A DNA stretch of 64,000 nucleotides from Candidatus Paralachnospira sangeri (GTDB taxonomy: Bacteria; Bacillota; Clostridia; Lachnospirales; Lachnospiraceae): the NCBI GenBank assembly GCA_904397815.1, contig CAJFOT010000113.1, positions 1-64,000 on the forward strand, given 5' to 3'. Positions 52,257 through 62,323 of this stretch are shown here, one piece after another. How positions within the stretch are numbered: the stretch's first letter is position 1; every line of letters starts with the position of its first letter. A program made the translations under genes and the position numbers. The notes beneath the pieces were generated by a model that was not told the DNA's origin, made no database searches, and saw nothing but the letters and a program-made list of their open reading frames with translations.

Positions 52257-53450
52257 TTATTCAATGATCGTAGCAACACGGCCTGATCCTACTGTACGTC
52301 CGCCTTCACGAATAGCGAATGTAAGACCCTGCTCCATAGCGATGGGGTGAATCAGCTCGATTGTCATTTCTACGTTATCACCAGGCATGCACATTTCTGT
52401 GCCTTCAGGCAGGTTGCAAACGCCGGTAACGTCAGTTGTTCTGAAGTAGAACTGAGGTCTGTAGTTGTTGAAGAAAGGTGTATGACGGCCACCCTCGTCC
52501 TTGGTCAGTACGTAAACCTGTGCTGTGAATTTTGTATGGCAGGTTACAGAACCGGGTTTTGCCAGTACCTGTCCTCTTTCGATCTCGTTTCTCTGCACAC
52601 CACGCAGCAGAGCGCCGATGTTGTCACCAGCCTGGCCTTCATCCAGTAATTTGTGGAACATTTCGATACCGGTGCAGACAACCTTACGGTTTTCTTCTTT
52701 CAGACCAACGATTTCAACTTCATCAGATACGTGAATGGTACCTCTCTCTACTCTACCAGTTGCAACAGTACCACGGCCTGTGATGGAGAATACGTCCTCG
52801 ACAGGCATCAGGAACGGCTTATCTGTATCACGTACCGGATCAGGGATATAAGAGTCAACTGCCTCAAACAGCTCGATGATCTTGTCTCCCCAAGGTCCCA
52901 TGGGATCTTCCAGAGCCTTTAACGCTGAACCACGGATAATCGGGGTGTCATCTCCCGGGAAGCCGTACTCATCCAACAGCTCTCTGATTTCCATCTCTAC
53001 TAACTCCAGCAGCTCTTCGTCGTCTACCATGTCGCATTTGTTCATGAATACAACAACGTAAGGAACGCCTACCTGGCGAGCCAGCAGGATGTGCTCTCTT
53101 GTCTGAGCCATAACGCCGTCGGTAGCAGCAACAACCAGGATTGCGCCGTCCATCTGAGCCGCGCCGGTGATCATGTTCTTTACATAGTCAGCATGGCCGG
53201 GGCAGTCTACGTGAGCGTAATGTCTGTTGGGTGTCTCATACTCAACGTGTGCGGTAGAGATTGTGATACCACGCTCTCTTTCTTCGGGAGCCTTGTCAAT
53301 CTGATCGAAAGCCACTTCCTCACCTAAACCATATCTTCTGTTCAGAGTTAAGGTAATAGCAGCTGTTAATGTTGTTTTACCATGGTCTACGTGGCCGATT
53401 GTACCAATGTTACAATGGGGTTTGGTTCTTTCAAATTTAGCTTTAGCCAT
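52257..53450 (-). CDS. tuf: Elongation factor Tu
   Basis: A 397-residue GTPase that carries aminoacyl-tRNA to the ribosome. G1 [10 protein letters not shown]3 DCPGHADY, G4 NKCD and the C-terminal [12 protein letters not shown] are intact. AAGGAGGACATTTTATA precedes the ATG. It ends the str operon but also has its own promoter after fusA. Confidence 0.98.
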   Translation of the reverse strand: MAKAKFERTKPHCNIGTIGHVDHGKTTLTAAITLTLNRRYGLGEEVAFDQIDKAPEERERGITISTAHVEYETPNRHYAHVDCPGHADYVKNMITGAAQMDGAILVVAATDGVMAQTREHILLARQVGVPYVVVFMNKCDMVDDEELLELVEMEIRELLDEYGFPGDDTPIIRGSALKALEDPMGPWGDKIIELFEAVDSYIPDPVRDTDKPFLMPVEDVFSITGRGTVATGRVERGTIHVSDEVEIVGLKEENRKVVCTGIEMFHKLLDEGQAGDNIGALLRGVQRNEIERGQVLAKPGSVTCHTKFTAQVYVLTKDEGGRHTPFFNNYRPQFYFRTTDVTGVCNLPEGTEMCMPGDNVEMTIELIHPIAMEQGLTFAIREGGRTVGSGRVATIIE

Positions 53451-53533
53451 TATAAAATGTCCTCCTTGATTTGTACCCGGTGCGGGTTATAATTCGTTTT
53501 AATATTATCAAAAATAAACAGCCAGCTGGTATT

Positions 53534-53562
53534 ATTATATGGTATAATACCGAGTTTTTCAA
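53534..53562 (-). promoter_or_regulatory. Separate promoter for tuf
   Basis: TTGAAA (53557-53562) and TATAAT (53534-53539), 17 bp apart on the minus strand, begin 3 nt after the fusA stop. It would give tuf extra transcription over the other str genes. Confidence 0.8.
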
Positions 53563-53565
53563 GCA

Positions 53566-55683
53566 TTATTTCTGTTTTGCGGCAATAACTTTTTCCTGTA
53601 CGGACTTGGGCGCCTGCTCATATTTGCTGAAGAACATGGAGTAGGAACCACGGCCCTGTGTTTTGGAACGAAGGTCTGTCGCATAGCCGAACATTTCTGC
53701 CAGCGGAACATAGCCGGTAATCAGCTTGGAGCCGTTTACATCCTCAAAACTCTCGATCCGTCCGCGCCGGGAGTTGATATCGCCGATAACGTCGCCCATA
53801 TACTCTTCCGGTGTGGTAACTTCAACCTTCATAATCGGCTCTAACAGAACAGCGTTGCCTTTTGCCATCGCATCCTTGAACGCCATGGAACCGGCAATCT
53901 TAAACGCCATCTCACTGGAGTCGACTTCGTGATAGGAACCGTCGTACACATCAGCTTTCACGCCCAGTACCGGGAAACCGCCCAGGATACCGGATTTCGC
54001 AGCCTCTTCGATACCTGCGCCTACTGCCGGGATATACTCCTTCGGGATTGCGCCGCCGACTACGCTGGAAACGAATTCAAATGTCTGCTCACCATTGGGG
54101 TCCATAGGTGTAAACCGAACCTTACAGTGACCATACTGTCCGCGTCCGCCTGACTGCTTCGCATACTTGCTGTCCACTTCCACAGGCTTGGTAAAGGTTT
54201 CCTTATAAGCAACCTGAGGCGCGCCTACATTTGCCTCTACCTTGAACTCACGAAGCATACGGTCTACGATAATCTCCAGATGAAGCTCGCCCATACCTGC
54301 GATAATTGTCTGTCCTGTCTCCGGGTTGGTGGACACACGGAAGGTGGGGTCTTCTTCTGCCAGCTTCGCCAGCGCTTCGCCCATCTTGTCCTGGCCGGCT
54401 TTTGTCTTAGGCTCGATCGCCACCTCGATAACCGGTTCAGGGAATTCCATGGACTCCAGGATAACCGGGTGCTGCTCATCACAGATCGTATCGCCTGTGG
54501 TGGTAACTTTCAGGCCTACCGCTGCGGCAATATCGCCGGAGTAAACCTTATCCAGCTCCATTCTCTTATTAGCATGCATCTGCAGGATACGTCCCACACG
54601 CTCTTTCTTTCCTTTTGTTGCATTCAGTACATAAGAACCGGAGTTCAGTGTACCGGAATACACACGGAAGAATGCCAGTTTTCCTACGAAGGGATCAGCC
54701 ATGATCTTAAATGCCAGCGCAGAGAAAGGCTCGTCATCAGAAGAATGTCTTTCCACTTCGTTGCCGTCCAGATCCACGCCTTTGATAGCAGGAATGTCTG
54801 TAGGAGCAGGCATATACTCTAAAACTGCATCCAGAAGTTTCTGAACACCTTTGTTTCTGTAAGCGGAACCGCAGCATACCGGGATGATCTCAACAGAGAT
54901 GGTTGCTTTTCTCAGAGCTTTTTTCAGGTCCTCTGCAGAAGGTTCTTCACCATCCAAGTACTGCATCATCAGATCATCATCTGTCTCGCAGATCGCTTCG
55001 ATCATGTTGGTTCTGTACTCCTCAGCCTGTTCCTTCATATCTTCCGGAACATCCACTACGGAGATATCATCACCCTTGTCATCATTATAAATATAGGCCT
55101 TCATCTCAAACAGGTCGATCAGGCCCTTGAAATCATCTTCCTTTCCGATCGGAAGCTGAATCGGCACCGCGTTATGCCCCAGTCTGGTCTTAATCATGCT
55201 TACCGCATTGTAGAAATCCGCGCCCATGATGTCCATCTTGTTGATGAACGCCATACGGGGAACGTTATACTTGTCAGCCTGTCTCCATACGTTTTCAGAC
55301 TGAGGCTCAACACCGCCCTTTGCGCAAAATACGCCGATGGCGCTGTCCAGCACACGCAGGGAACGTTCTACTTCTACAGTAAAGTCAACGTGTCCTGGTG
55401 TATCGATGATGTTAATACGATGCTCCAGAGCACCTTTTTTCGGTTTTGTCTCTTCTTCCAGAGTCCAGTGGCATGTGGTCGCAGCCGAAGTGATTGTGAT
55501 ACCGCGCTCCTGCTCCTGTTCCATCCAGTCCATGGTAGCAGTTCCCTCGTGGGTATCGCCAATCTTATAGTTAACACCGGTATAATACAGGATACGCTCT
55601 GTCAGCGTGGTTTTACCCGCGTCGATATGAGCCATAATACCGATGTTTCTGGTTCTCTCTAATGGATATTCTCTTCCAGCCAA
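53566..55683 (-). CDS. fusA: Elongation factor G
   Basis: A 705-residue translocation GTPase. G1 [10 protein letters not shown]3 DTPGHVDF, G4 NKMD; domain [19 protein letters not shown] and the tip [13 protein letters not shown] are present, and the C-terminus [13 protein letters not shown] is normal. AAGGAGGAAAATCCGTTG precedes the ATG. Confidence 0.98.
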   Translation of the reverse strand: MAGREYPLERTRNIGIMAHIDAGKTTLTERILYYTGVNYKIGDTHEGTATMDWMEQEQERGITITSAATTCHWTLEEETKPKKGALEHRINIIDTPGHVDFTVEVERSLRVLDSAIGVFCAKGGVEPQSENVWRQADKYNVPRMAFINKMDIMGADFYNAVSMIKTRLGHNAVPIQLPIGKEDDFKGLIDLFEMKAYIYNDDKGDDISVVDVPEDMKEQAEEYRTNMIEAICETDDDLMMQYLDGEEPSAEDLKKALRKATISVEIIPVCCGSAYRNKGVQKLLDAVLEYMPAPTDIPAIKGVDLDGNEVERHSSDDEPFSALAFKIMADPFVGKLAFFRVYSGTLNSGSYVLNATKGKKERVGRILQMHANKRMELDKVYSGDIAAAVGLKVTTTGDTICDEQHPVILESMEFPEPVIEVAIEPKTKAGQDKMGEALAKLAEEDPTFRVSTNPETGQTIIAGMGELHLEIIVDRMLREFKVEANVGAPQVAYKETFTKPVEVDSKYAKQSGGRGQYGHCKVRFTPMDPNGEQTFEFVSSVVGGAIPKEYIPAVGAGIEEAAKSGILGGFPVLGVKADVYDGSYHEVDSSEMAFKIAGSMAFKDAMAKGNAVLLEPIMKVEVTTPEEYMGDVIGDINSRRGRIESFEDVNGSKLITGYVPLAEMFGYATDLRSKTQGRGSYSMFFSKYEQAPKSVQEKVIAAKQK

Positions 55684-55727
55684 CGGATTTTCCTCCTTAT
55701 GCTATACGAACAGAATGTTTCGGTCGA

Positions 55728-56198
55728 TTAAAATCTGTAATGAGCGAACGCTTTATTAGCCTCAGCCATCTTATGCATATCTTCTTTTCTCTTCACAGCT
55801 GAGCCAGTGTTGTTTGCCGCATCCAGAATCTCATTCGCAAGCCTTTCTTCCTGTGTTTTCTCGCCTCTTTTGCGGGAAAACATCGTCAGCCAGCGAAGGG
55901 CCAGCGCCTGCCGTCTGTCCGGTTTTACCTCGATGGGTACCTGATAGGTAGCGCCGCCGATACGTTTTGCCTTTACTTCCAGCACAGGCATCAGATTATT
56001 CATCGCTTCCTCGAATACTTCCAGGGCAGGTTTTCCGGATTTCTCCTCCACTCTGCTGAAAGCCCCGTATACGATCTTCTGCGCAACACCCTTTTTACCG
56101 TCTAACATGATGTTGTTGATCAGCTTGGTCACAACCTTGTTATTGTAAAGCGGGTCTGCTAATACGTCTCTTTTTCCAGTAACTCCTTTACGTGACAC
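55728..56198 (-). CDS. rpsG: Small ribosomal subunit protein uS7
   Basis: A 156-residue protein starting [19 protein letters not shown], full length for uS7, which nucleates the 30S head and binds tRNA at the E site. The start is GTG, 7 nt after GGAGGG. It follows rpsL after 178 nt in which I see no clear regulatory structure. Confidence 0.97.
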   Translation of the reverse strand: MSRKGVTGKRDVLADPLYNNKVVTKLINNIMLDGKKGVAQKIVYGAFSRVEEKSGKPALEVFEEAMNNLMPVLEVKAKRIGGATYQVPIEVKPDRRQALALRWLTMFSRKRGEKTQEERLANEILDAANNTGSAVKRKEDMHKMAEANKAFAHYRF

Positions 56199-56376
56199 GT
56201 TACTTCCCTCCTTAATACCGCCTGCCGGTTCATCCGGTTCAGGCTTGTTAATTCATCGGTACTCACATTTGTCCGCGCCCTTTCAGGCGCATGTGTTCGT
56301 GCAGGTCAGGTGGATATTTAAAACTAATCGGTTCAAATATGCTTCATTCCGGCACTTAAACAAATCTCAGTATACC

Positions 56377-56790
56377 TTATTTTTTCGGTCTCTTAGCGCC
56401 GTACTTAGAACGAGCCTGTCTTCTGTTGGCAACACCTGCGGTATCAAGTGTACCTCTGACAATGTGATATCTGGTACCAGGCAGGTCCTTTACTCTGCCG
56501 CCTCTGATCAGAACAACGCTGTGCTCCTGCAGATTGTGGCCTTCGCCGGGGATATAGCTGGTTACCTCGATACCGTTAGAGAGACGAACTCTGGCAATTT
56601 TTCTAAGTGCTGAGTTAGGCTTCTTAGGAGTAGCTGTTTTCACTGCTGTGCACACACCTCTCTTCTGAGGAGCAGCTTCGTTTGTGGATCTCTTTCTTAA
56701 AGAGTTGTAGCCCTTTAACAGAGCGGGAGCAGTGCTTTTCTTCTCAACAGTCTGTCTTCCTTTTCTCACTAACTGATTGAATGTAGGCAT
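56377..56790 (-). CDS. rpsL: Small ribosomal subunit protein uS12
   Basis: A 137-residue protein, [19 protein letters not shown], with the decoding-centre motifs [17 protein letters not shown] and [18 protein letters not shown]. Lys at both usual streptomycin-resistance positions (TPKKPN; the second segment reads VKDLPG) suggests a sensitive form. AGGAGGTGAAAAAT precedes the ATG at 56790; a longer frame is not needed. Confidence 0.97.
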   Translation of the reverse strand: MPTFNQLVRKGRQTVEKKSTAPALLKGYNSLRKRSTNEAAPQKRGVCTAVKTATPKKPNSALRKIARVRLSNGIEVTSYIPGEGHNLQEHSVVLIRGGRVKDLPGTRYHIVRGTLDTAGVANRRQARSKYGAKRPKK

Positions 56791-56873
56791 ATTTTTCACC
56801 TCCTGTGATTCTGTATTTTGTGCCTTATCATAATGGGCGCAGTAAACAGTCCGTTTATCACGCACACTGTTTA

Positions 56874-56901
56874 ATTATATCAGGTAAAAATCTCTTGTCA
56901 A
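56874..56901 (-). promoter_or_regulatory. Promoter of the str operon
   Basis: TTGACA (56896-56901) and TATAAT (56874-56879), both consensus, 16 bp apart on the minus strand. Confidence 0.93.
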
Positions 56902-56973
56902 GCGGTTTTCATTGATACATCGGCGATTTTCCGAGGTTTCACTGTGATTTTACAGTTTTTTTACCATATCTGC

Positions 56974-58692
56974 TCAGCAGGAAAACTGAGACTGATACAG
57001 TTCCCAGTAGATTCCCTTTTTCTTCATCAGTTCCTCATGTCTGCCCTGCTCAGCGATCCGGCCGTCCCGGATCACCAGGATGTGGTCGGCGTTTCTGATA
57101 GTAGAAAGACGATGAGCAATGACAAAACAGGTCTTTCCCTCCATCAGCTTCAGCATGGCTCTCTGGATCTGCTTTTCTGTCCGGGTATCCACATTGGAGG
57201 TAGCCTCATCCAGAATCAGGATCTGGCCTGACGACAGCATAGCCCTGGCGATGCACAGCAGCTGTTTCTGCCCCTTGGACAGATTCAGGCCGTCCTCTGT
57301 CAGCATCGTGTCATAGCCCTGGGGCATCTTCATGATCTCCTCATGAATCCCCACAGCCCTGGCTGCTTCCTCCACTTCCCACTCCTCCGCCTTTCCCCGT
57401 CCGTAGGCAATATTCTCCTGCACAGTCCCCTGGAAAAGCCAGCTGTCCTGAAGCACCATGGCGAACCGTTTCCGCAGCTCTGTCCTCCGGTACAGGCGGA
57501 TGTCCTTTCCATCCAGAAGAATCTGTCCCTGCTGAGGATCATAAAACCGCATCAGCAGGTTAATAATCGTAGTCTTTCCCGCTCCGGTAGGCCCTACGAT
57601 GGCTGTCACCTGCCCCGGCTCCGCCCGGAAACAGAAATCCTTCAGCACCGGCTGCTCCGGCTGATAGCCGAAATCCACATGGAGAAAATCCACCTGCCCG
57701 GCAACGGTCTCCGGCCGGCCCGCCTCCTGCAGATCCCGCTCCGGCTCCTCATCCAGCAGATGAAAGATCCGCTCCGCCGCCGCCATGTATGACTGGAACT
57801 CGCTGATCATATTGGCAGCCTCATTGATCGGTCCGGAAAACTTTCTGGAATACAGAATAAAAGAAGAGATGTTTCCCAATGTAATCCTTCCGCGCAGAAA
57901 CAAAAGGGCGCCGAACATACTGATCAGTGTGATAGATACATTGTTCATCAGATTCACAGAAGGCCCCATCATCGCCGCCATATATTCCGCCTCGTAGGCC
58001 GCGTCTGCGGCGGCCCGGTTCACGCCGCGGAACTTCTCCATCGTATTCTCTTCCTGACAGTATATCTTCAGTGTATCCATACCTGTCAGATTTTCTTCCG
58101 CAAAGCTGTTTAATTCTCCGTTTTTTCTGGACCGCACCCGAAACAGAGGCTTCACCACCCGGGCGCGCCGCCGGGTGATCCGGATGGTCAGCGGTATGGT
58201 AATGCAGAAAACCAGTACCAGCGGCGGCGAAATCGCCAGCATCATCACCAGCGCTCCCACCACGGAAATCACACTGGAGCAAATAGTCACCACATCTGTG
58301 GAGAGGGATGTATTCAGCAGGTCGATGTCATAGGAAATCCGGCTGATAATATCCCCCGCGGGATGGGTGTCAAAATAGTAAGCCGGCAGCGTCATCAGCT
58401 TCTCGAACACATCCTGGCGCATCCGCGTAATGACACTGCGGGAAATGCGCAGCATCAGCACTGACAGACCGAAGGTCAGGATAAAGGACAGAACATAACA
58501 GACCGCCATCAGCCCCGCGTACCCCAGCGCCCGGGGGATATCCACGTGCCCTGCTCCCGCGCTGACGCAGTCGATAGCCATGCCGGAGTACCGGGGGCCC
58601 AGCAGGGCAGCCACATTTCCTCCCAGAGACAGAATCACTGCCAGCAGGATGCCCGGCCACACCGGTTTTATATAGGAAAGAATCCGTCTCAT
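56974..58692 (-). CDS. Heterodimeric ABC exporter subunit B
   Basis: A 572-residue half-transporter: six membrane helices (about 15-300), then an ATPase with Walker A GPTGAGKTT, variant signature LSKGQKQLLCIARA and a full Walker B ILILDEATSNVDT with the catalytic Glu. It overlaps its partner gene by 4 nt. The pair resembles MdlAB/LmrCD-type multidrug or lipid exporters. The C-loop Lys (LSKGQ) in place of Gly fits a subunit whose C-loop serves the degenerate site. Confidence 0.9.
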   Translation of the reverse strand: MRRILSYIKPVWPGILLAVILSLGGNVAALLGPRYSGMAIDCVSAGAGHVDIPRALGYAGLMAVCYVLSFILTFGLSVLMLRISRSVITRMRQDVFEKLMTLPAYYFDTHPAGDIISRISYDIDLLNTSLSTDVVTICSSVISVVGALVMMLAISPPLVLVFCITIPLTIRITRRRARVVKPLFRVRSRKNGELNSFAEENLTGMDTLKIYCQEENTMEKFRGVNRAAADAAYEAEYMAAMMGPSVNLMNNVSITLISMFGALLFLRGRITLGNISSFILYSRKFSGPINEAANMISEFQSYMAAAERIFHLLDEEPERDLQEAGRPETVAGQVDFLHVDFGYQPEQPVLKDFCFRAEPGQVTAIVGPTGAGKTTIINLLMRFYDPQQGQILLDGKDIRLYRRTELRKRFAMVLQDSWLFQGTVQENIAYGRGKAEEWEVEEAARAVGIHEEIMKMPQGYDTMLTEDGLNLSKGQKQLLCIARAMLSSGQILILDEATSNVDTRTEKQIQRAMLKLMEGKTCFVIAHRLSTIRNADHILVIRDGRIAEQGRHEELMKKKGIYWELYQSQFSC

Positions 58693-60455
58693 AAAGTCCC
58701 CTCCCCCATCTGTATCTCATACATTTCCTGATAAAGCAGACAGGTACGGAGGAGCTGTTCATGGGTTCCCAGCCCCGCTTCCTTCCCCTCATCCAGCACC
58801 AGGATCTGTTCTGCGTGCATAATCGAGCTGATCCGCTGGGCGATCATAATCACGGTACATTGCCCGTCCCTGCCTGCCAGCGCCGCCCGGAACCGGGCAT
58901 CTGTGGCGTAGTCCAGAGCGCTGGAGGAATCATCCAGAATCAGGATCTCCGGCCGCCCGGCCAGGGCTCTGGCCAGCATGATCCGCTGCTTCTGGCCGCC
59001 GCTCAGGTTGGCGCCCCGGATATTCAGCAGCTCTCCCATCCCCTTTTCCATGGCAAAGTCCTCTGCCTGGGCCACCCGGAGCGCTTCATGTATCTCGCTG
59101 TCCTCCAGCTGCCGCCCCAGACGGATATTGCCCTCCATCGTATCCTGAAAAAGAAAATCCTTCTGCAGCGCCGCGCCGAACCTTGCCCGCAGCTCATGCT
59201 CTCCCATCTCCCGGATATCGGTTCCATCGATGAGAATCCGTCCGCTGTCCGGAAAAAAGAACCGGATCAGCAGATTCACCACTGTCGTCTTTCCCGCTCC
59301 GGTAGGGCCGATGATACCCAGGGTCTCGCCCCGCTTCACAGTGAAGCTGATATGGGACAGATCCGGTGATCCCTTTCCCTTCCTGTATGAGAAGGTGACA
59401 TCCTCAAAGACAATATGTGTCTCCCCTCTGTCCTTCTCCCCAGATGGACTTTCCGTATTTTCCCTGTCCGCCTCATAACACTTTGCCCTGTTCCGGCTCC
59501 CTCCAAAATCCGGGGGCTGTAAAAACAGCACCGACTGAATCCGGCTGGCGGAGGCAGAGGCCTTTGCGTAGCTTCTGAAAAATCGGGACAGAAACAGCAT
59601 CCCATTCAGGATCAGTGTCATATAGGAAAGCATGGCAATCAGTTCTCCGGCCATCGTATCCCCGCTGTTCACCCGAAAGGCTCCCAGCACCACTGCCAGC
59701 ACCATGCCCAGATTGAGACAAAGATTCATCCCCGGATTCAGCACCGCTGTCGTCTGGCCGGCCTGCTGATCTTTTCTGGCAGCCGCGTCGTTCACCTCCC
59801 AGAACCGCCGGTTTTCCTCCTCTTCTTTTCCGAAGGCCTTTACCACCCGAATCCCTGCGATGTCATCCCGCACCACCCGGACGATATCATCCGCCAGGCG
59901 CTGGGCCTGGAGGAAAAGAGGCTGGGACAGGCGGTATACCGTCACCAGCAGCAGAACCATAAATGGCAGCAGCGCCACAATCGCGAGAGCCAGCACCGGA
60001 TCCAGCACAAAGCTCATGATCAGGCCGCCCACTGTCAGGATCGGCGCCCGCACCCCCATCCGCATCATCATATTGATAAACTGGTGAATATTATAAGAAT
60101 CGGAAGTCACCCTCGAAATCATGGAAGGAAGTGTTATCTGCTGAAACTGGCTCTGAGAAATCTGCGTCATTTGCTGAAAGAGATCATCCCTCAGATCCTG
60201 GGTAATCCGCCGTGAGGCTCCCGACGCCAGCCGGTTGGCCCCGATATTCAGGCCGCAGGCTCCCAGGCTGGCCGTCAGCATCAGGCCGCCGAACAGCCAG
60301 ATCCATGCCGGAACCTTCATCGGAATAATCTCATCCACCAGTTTGGACAGAATCCACGGAATCAGAAGTTCTGCCATAGAGCCTGTGAATTTTACAGTCA
60401 TCGCCTGTATGATTTTCCATTTATATGGTTTTGCGTAGGCGAGAATCATTCTCAT
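58689..60455 (-). CDS. Heterodimeric ABC exporter subunit A (degenerate Walker B)
   Basis: A 588-residue half-transporter with six helices and an ATPase: Walker A GPTGAGKTTVVNLL, normal signature LSGGQKQRIMLARA and Walker B ILILDDSSSALD, where Asp replaces the catalytic Glu. That swap is the known mark of the non-hydrolysing site in heterodimeric exporters. An acidic/basic linker near 320-345 joins the domains. First gene of the two-gene operon, with GGGAGGGAGACAGAT before the ATG. Confidence 0.9.
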   Translation of the reverse strand: MRMILAYAKPYKWKIIQAMTVKFTGSMAELLIPWILSKLVDEIIPMKVPAWIWLFGGLMLTASLGACGLNIGANRLASGASRRITQDLRDDLFQQMTQISQSQFQQITLPSMISRVTSDSYNIHQFINMMMRMGVRAPILTVGGLIMSFVLDPVLALAIVALLPFMVLLLVTVYRLSQPLFLQAQRLADDIVRVVRDDIAGIRVVKAFGKEEEENRRFWEVNDAAARKDQQAGQTTAVLNPGMNLCLNLGMVLAVVLGAFRVNSGDTMAGELIAMLSYMTLILNGMLFLSRFFRSYAKASASASRIQSVLFLQPPDFGGSRNRAKCYEADRENTESPSGEKDRGETHIVFEDVTFSYRKGKGSPDLSHISFTVKRGETLGIIGPTGAGKTTVVNLLIRFFFPDSGRILIDGTDIREMGEHELRARFGAALQKDFLFQDTMEGNIRLGRQLEDSEIHEALRVAQAEDFAMEKGMGELLNIRGANLSGGQKQRIMLARALAGRPEILILDDSSSALDYATDARFRAALAGRDGQCTVIMIAQRISSIMHAEQILVLDEGKEAGLGTHEQLLRTCLLYQEMYEIQMGEGTL

Positions 60456-60485
60456 ATCTGTCTCCCTCCCCTCATCTTCTTCTAT

Positions 60486-60513
60486 TTTATACTATTTTCC
60501 CCTGTTAAAGCAA
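60486..60513 (-). promoter_or_regulatory. Candidate promoter of the ABC exporter operon
   Basis: TTGCTT (60508-60513) and TATAAA (60486-60491), 16 bp apart on the minus strand. Confidence 0.65.
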
Positions 60514-60616
60514 CATATCCCTGGTATGAATCCCGCACAGACCACATTGTCCCCACCCCTGCCTATTGCTCTTTGTAATATAATGCAGGGGATTTCCCTG
60601 ATTCGGTTAAAAAAAT

Positions 60617-60660
60617 ATCCCCCCGGGCGGCTTGCGGACATGTATGGGGCAGGGTATAAT
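60617..60660 (+). promoter_or_regulatory. Promoter of the CsoR-like gene with C-tract operator candidate
   Basis: TTGCGG (60632-60637) and TATAAT (60655-60660) are 17 bp apart. A C6 tract with flanking GGGCGG (60619-60630) sits just ahead of the -35, and GGGGCAGGG lies in the spacer; CsoR/RcnR proteins bind such G/C-tract sites. The rest of 60514-60823 shows another TATAAT near 60577 but no gene. Confidence 0.6.
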
Positions 60661-60823
60661 CAGGCTATCCAATTCCATTCAATACAACATGATTTATATG
60701 CAGGAGCTTTTCCGGCAGTCCCATCCTTTGAATTTGTCCGTTTTTCGATTTATACGGTGAAAAGGGCGTGCTGCCGGCAGATTTCCCCTGCAGGCAGGGA
60801 AGCCGTCAGAGGAGGAGTCACAT

Positions 60824-61114
60824 TTGCATCAGCATTCACAGGAAGAAAACATGCGGCTGATCAACCGCCTGAACCGGATTATTCAAAATGCCTCGGACAT
60901 TAAAGATATGCTGGAAAAAGGGTATGAAAACAAAGAGATCCTGACCCAGATCGCCGCGGTACGCACCGCCCTGAACAACCTGGGCAAGATCATCTTAAAA
61001 GAACATATGGAAGAATGTGTACTGGAAGGCATGTCGCTGAACCATGATGACAGCCAGGAAACAGAAGATCTTTTAAATGATCTGATGGATGCCATCCACA
61101 AATTCACAAAATAA
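60824..61114 (+). CDS. CsoR/RcnR-family metal-sensing repressor
   Basis: A 96-residue all-helical repressor (DUF156): RLINRLNRIIQNASDIKDML, ENKEILTQIAAVRTALNNLG, KIILKEHMEECV. Of the usual copper ligands, the His and second Cys (EHMEEC) are kept but the first Cys, normally in the YC-x-DILTQ position, is Glu. The start is TTG, 8 nt after AGGAGG, which adds MHQHSQEEN with two His residues. An N-terminal His ligand is used by RcnR and nickel/cobalt sensors, so the metal may not be copper. No transporter gene is adjacent. Confidence 0.85.
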   Translation: MHQHSQEENMRLINRLNRIIQNASDIKDMLEKGYENKEILTQIAAVRTALNNLGKIILKEHMEECVLEGMSLNHDDSQETEDLLNDLMDAIHKFTK

Positions 61115-61171
61115 CATGAGACGCCGGAAATTCGGAAGCAACCGCGGACCGGCAGTCCCATGTTATTTTTT
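61112..61171 (+). terminator. Terminator of the CsoR-like gene
   Basis: AACATGAGACGCCGG pairs imperfectly with CCGGCAGTCCCATGTT, followed by ATTTTTTC. The convergent hydrolase gene stops at its edge. Confidence 0.75.
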
Positions 61172-62136
61172 CACTGATGCGCAGAGTATTCTCCGTAGGC
61201 AATCATGGGACCGTCTTTCAGCACGTTCAGACTGACTGTCTGATACAAAACAATTCCATCACACAGTGCGGTGCAGGTCTCCATCTCCTGCCCGAAGAAA
61301 TCCTTTACCACACCCAGAACCGCCCCTTTCCGGAACCTGTCTCCCGCATGGAACCGGGGATACCAGCACCCTGTTTCCGCAGCGTTGATATAATGAACAT
61401 TTGCAATCTCCCGTGGGAAATATTCGATGACCTGTCCGCCGTCATCCAGCACGCCCAGAAAACGGAGGATATTCTTCACATCCTTCTGATCAGCCTCCGC
61501 CTCCGCTTCCGACCATCTGCCCACACATCCTCTCTCTATCAGAATACTGGGGATCCCGCAGCCTGCGGCATAATTATAGGAGCCGCCGGTCAGCAGTCCG
61601 GAGGCCACAATATAGCCGCTGTCCACCCGGCACGCCATCTGTCTGGAGACTGCTCCCGTCTCCCCCGGCGCTGCCGCCGCATAATAGGTATAAGGAATCA
61701 GTTCCTCATATCCGTCCCCGCAGTGGAGATCAATATAGTAATCCGCCTTTTTATGCAGTTCCTTCACCACCGCATCACAGATTTTCTCCGCCGCTGTGCC
61801 CTCAGGATTGCCGGGAAATTCCCGGTTCAGGTTTTTCCCGTCCTCATAAACCATACTCATTGTCCTGTGAGAAAATCCGCTTCTGTTCACCAGCGGCACC
61901 ACAATCACATTTCCCCGGATATTGTGCGGTTCCAGCTCTTTCCCAATCCGGATCGCCGCCTCAATGCCCACATACTCCGCGTTATGAATCCCGCCGGTAA
62001 CCAGAACCGTCTTTCCCGGCTTGCTGCCGCCCACTAATATCACCGGCATCTCATTCTCCACGCCGGGGACCGGCAGATACCCCGTCACCTTCTCCCCTCT
62101 CCCCACCGTGAGAGGGCCAACCTGTAATCGACTCAT
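61171..62136 (-). CDS. AstE/aspartoacylase-family zinc deacylase
   Basis: A 321-residue M14-like amidohydrolase. Zinc ligands are seen in VTGGIHNAEYVGIEAA (His, Glu) near 48 and DYYIDLHCGDGYEEL (His) near 140; the catalytic Glu is probably in SILIERGC. The C-terminal beta domain FHAGDRFRKGAVLGVVKDFF is typical of the family. AGGAGG lies 5 nt before the ATG at 62136; the frame open to 62220 has no better start. Relatives remove acyl groups from amino acids; the substrate here is unknown. The MFS chimera next door may once have moved that substrate. Confidence 0.85.
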   Translation of the reverse strand: MSRLQVGPLTVGRGEKVTGYLPVPGVENEMPVILVGGSKPGKTVLVTGGIHNAEYVGIEAAIRIGKELEPHNIRGNVIVVPLVNRSGFSHRTMSMVYEDGKNLNREFPGNPEGTAAEKICDAVVKELHKKADYYIDLHCGDGYEELIPYTYYAAAAPGETGAVSRQMACRVDSGYIVASGLLTGGSYNYAAGCGIPSILIERGCVGRWSEAEAEADQKDVKNILRFLGVLDDGGQVIEYFPREIANVHYINAAETGCWYPRFHAGDRFRKGAVLGVVKDFFGQEMETCTALCDGIVLYQTVSLNVLKDGPMIAYGEYSAHQ

Positions 62137-62179
62137 GAAAGCCTCCTGTCCGTCATCCTCTATTTCTCCTGATATCATA

Positions 62180-62290
62180 TCACAACAGCAGTATCCTGAA
62201 AAGCCCTGACCGCAGACCACGCGTCACCGCTTTGATCACAGCTTCCACACATTTCGGTTTCGCTGTTACGATACTGATACACTGGTGCAT
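62180..62290 (-). pseudogene. Possible remnant of an antibiotic-biosynthesis-monooxygenase-like gene
   Basis: A 36-codon frame starts at an ATG 6 nt after AGGAGG and begins MHQCISIVTAKPKCVEAVIK, which resembles the first strand and helix of ABM-domain proteins. The match stops after about 22 residues and the frame ends. It could be a deletion remnant or a real short peptide upstream of the hydrolase gene. Weakly supported. Confidence 0.35.
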
Positions 62291-62323
62291 ATATGCCCTC
62301 CTGTTTGTTTTATGATACAATTA

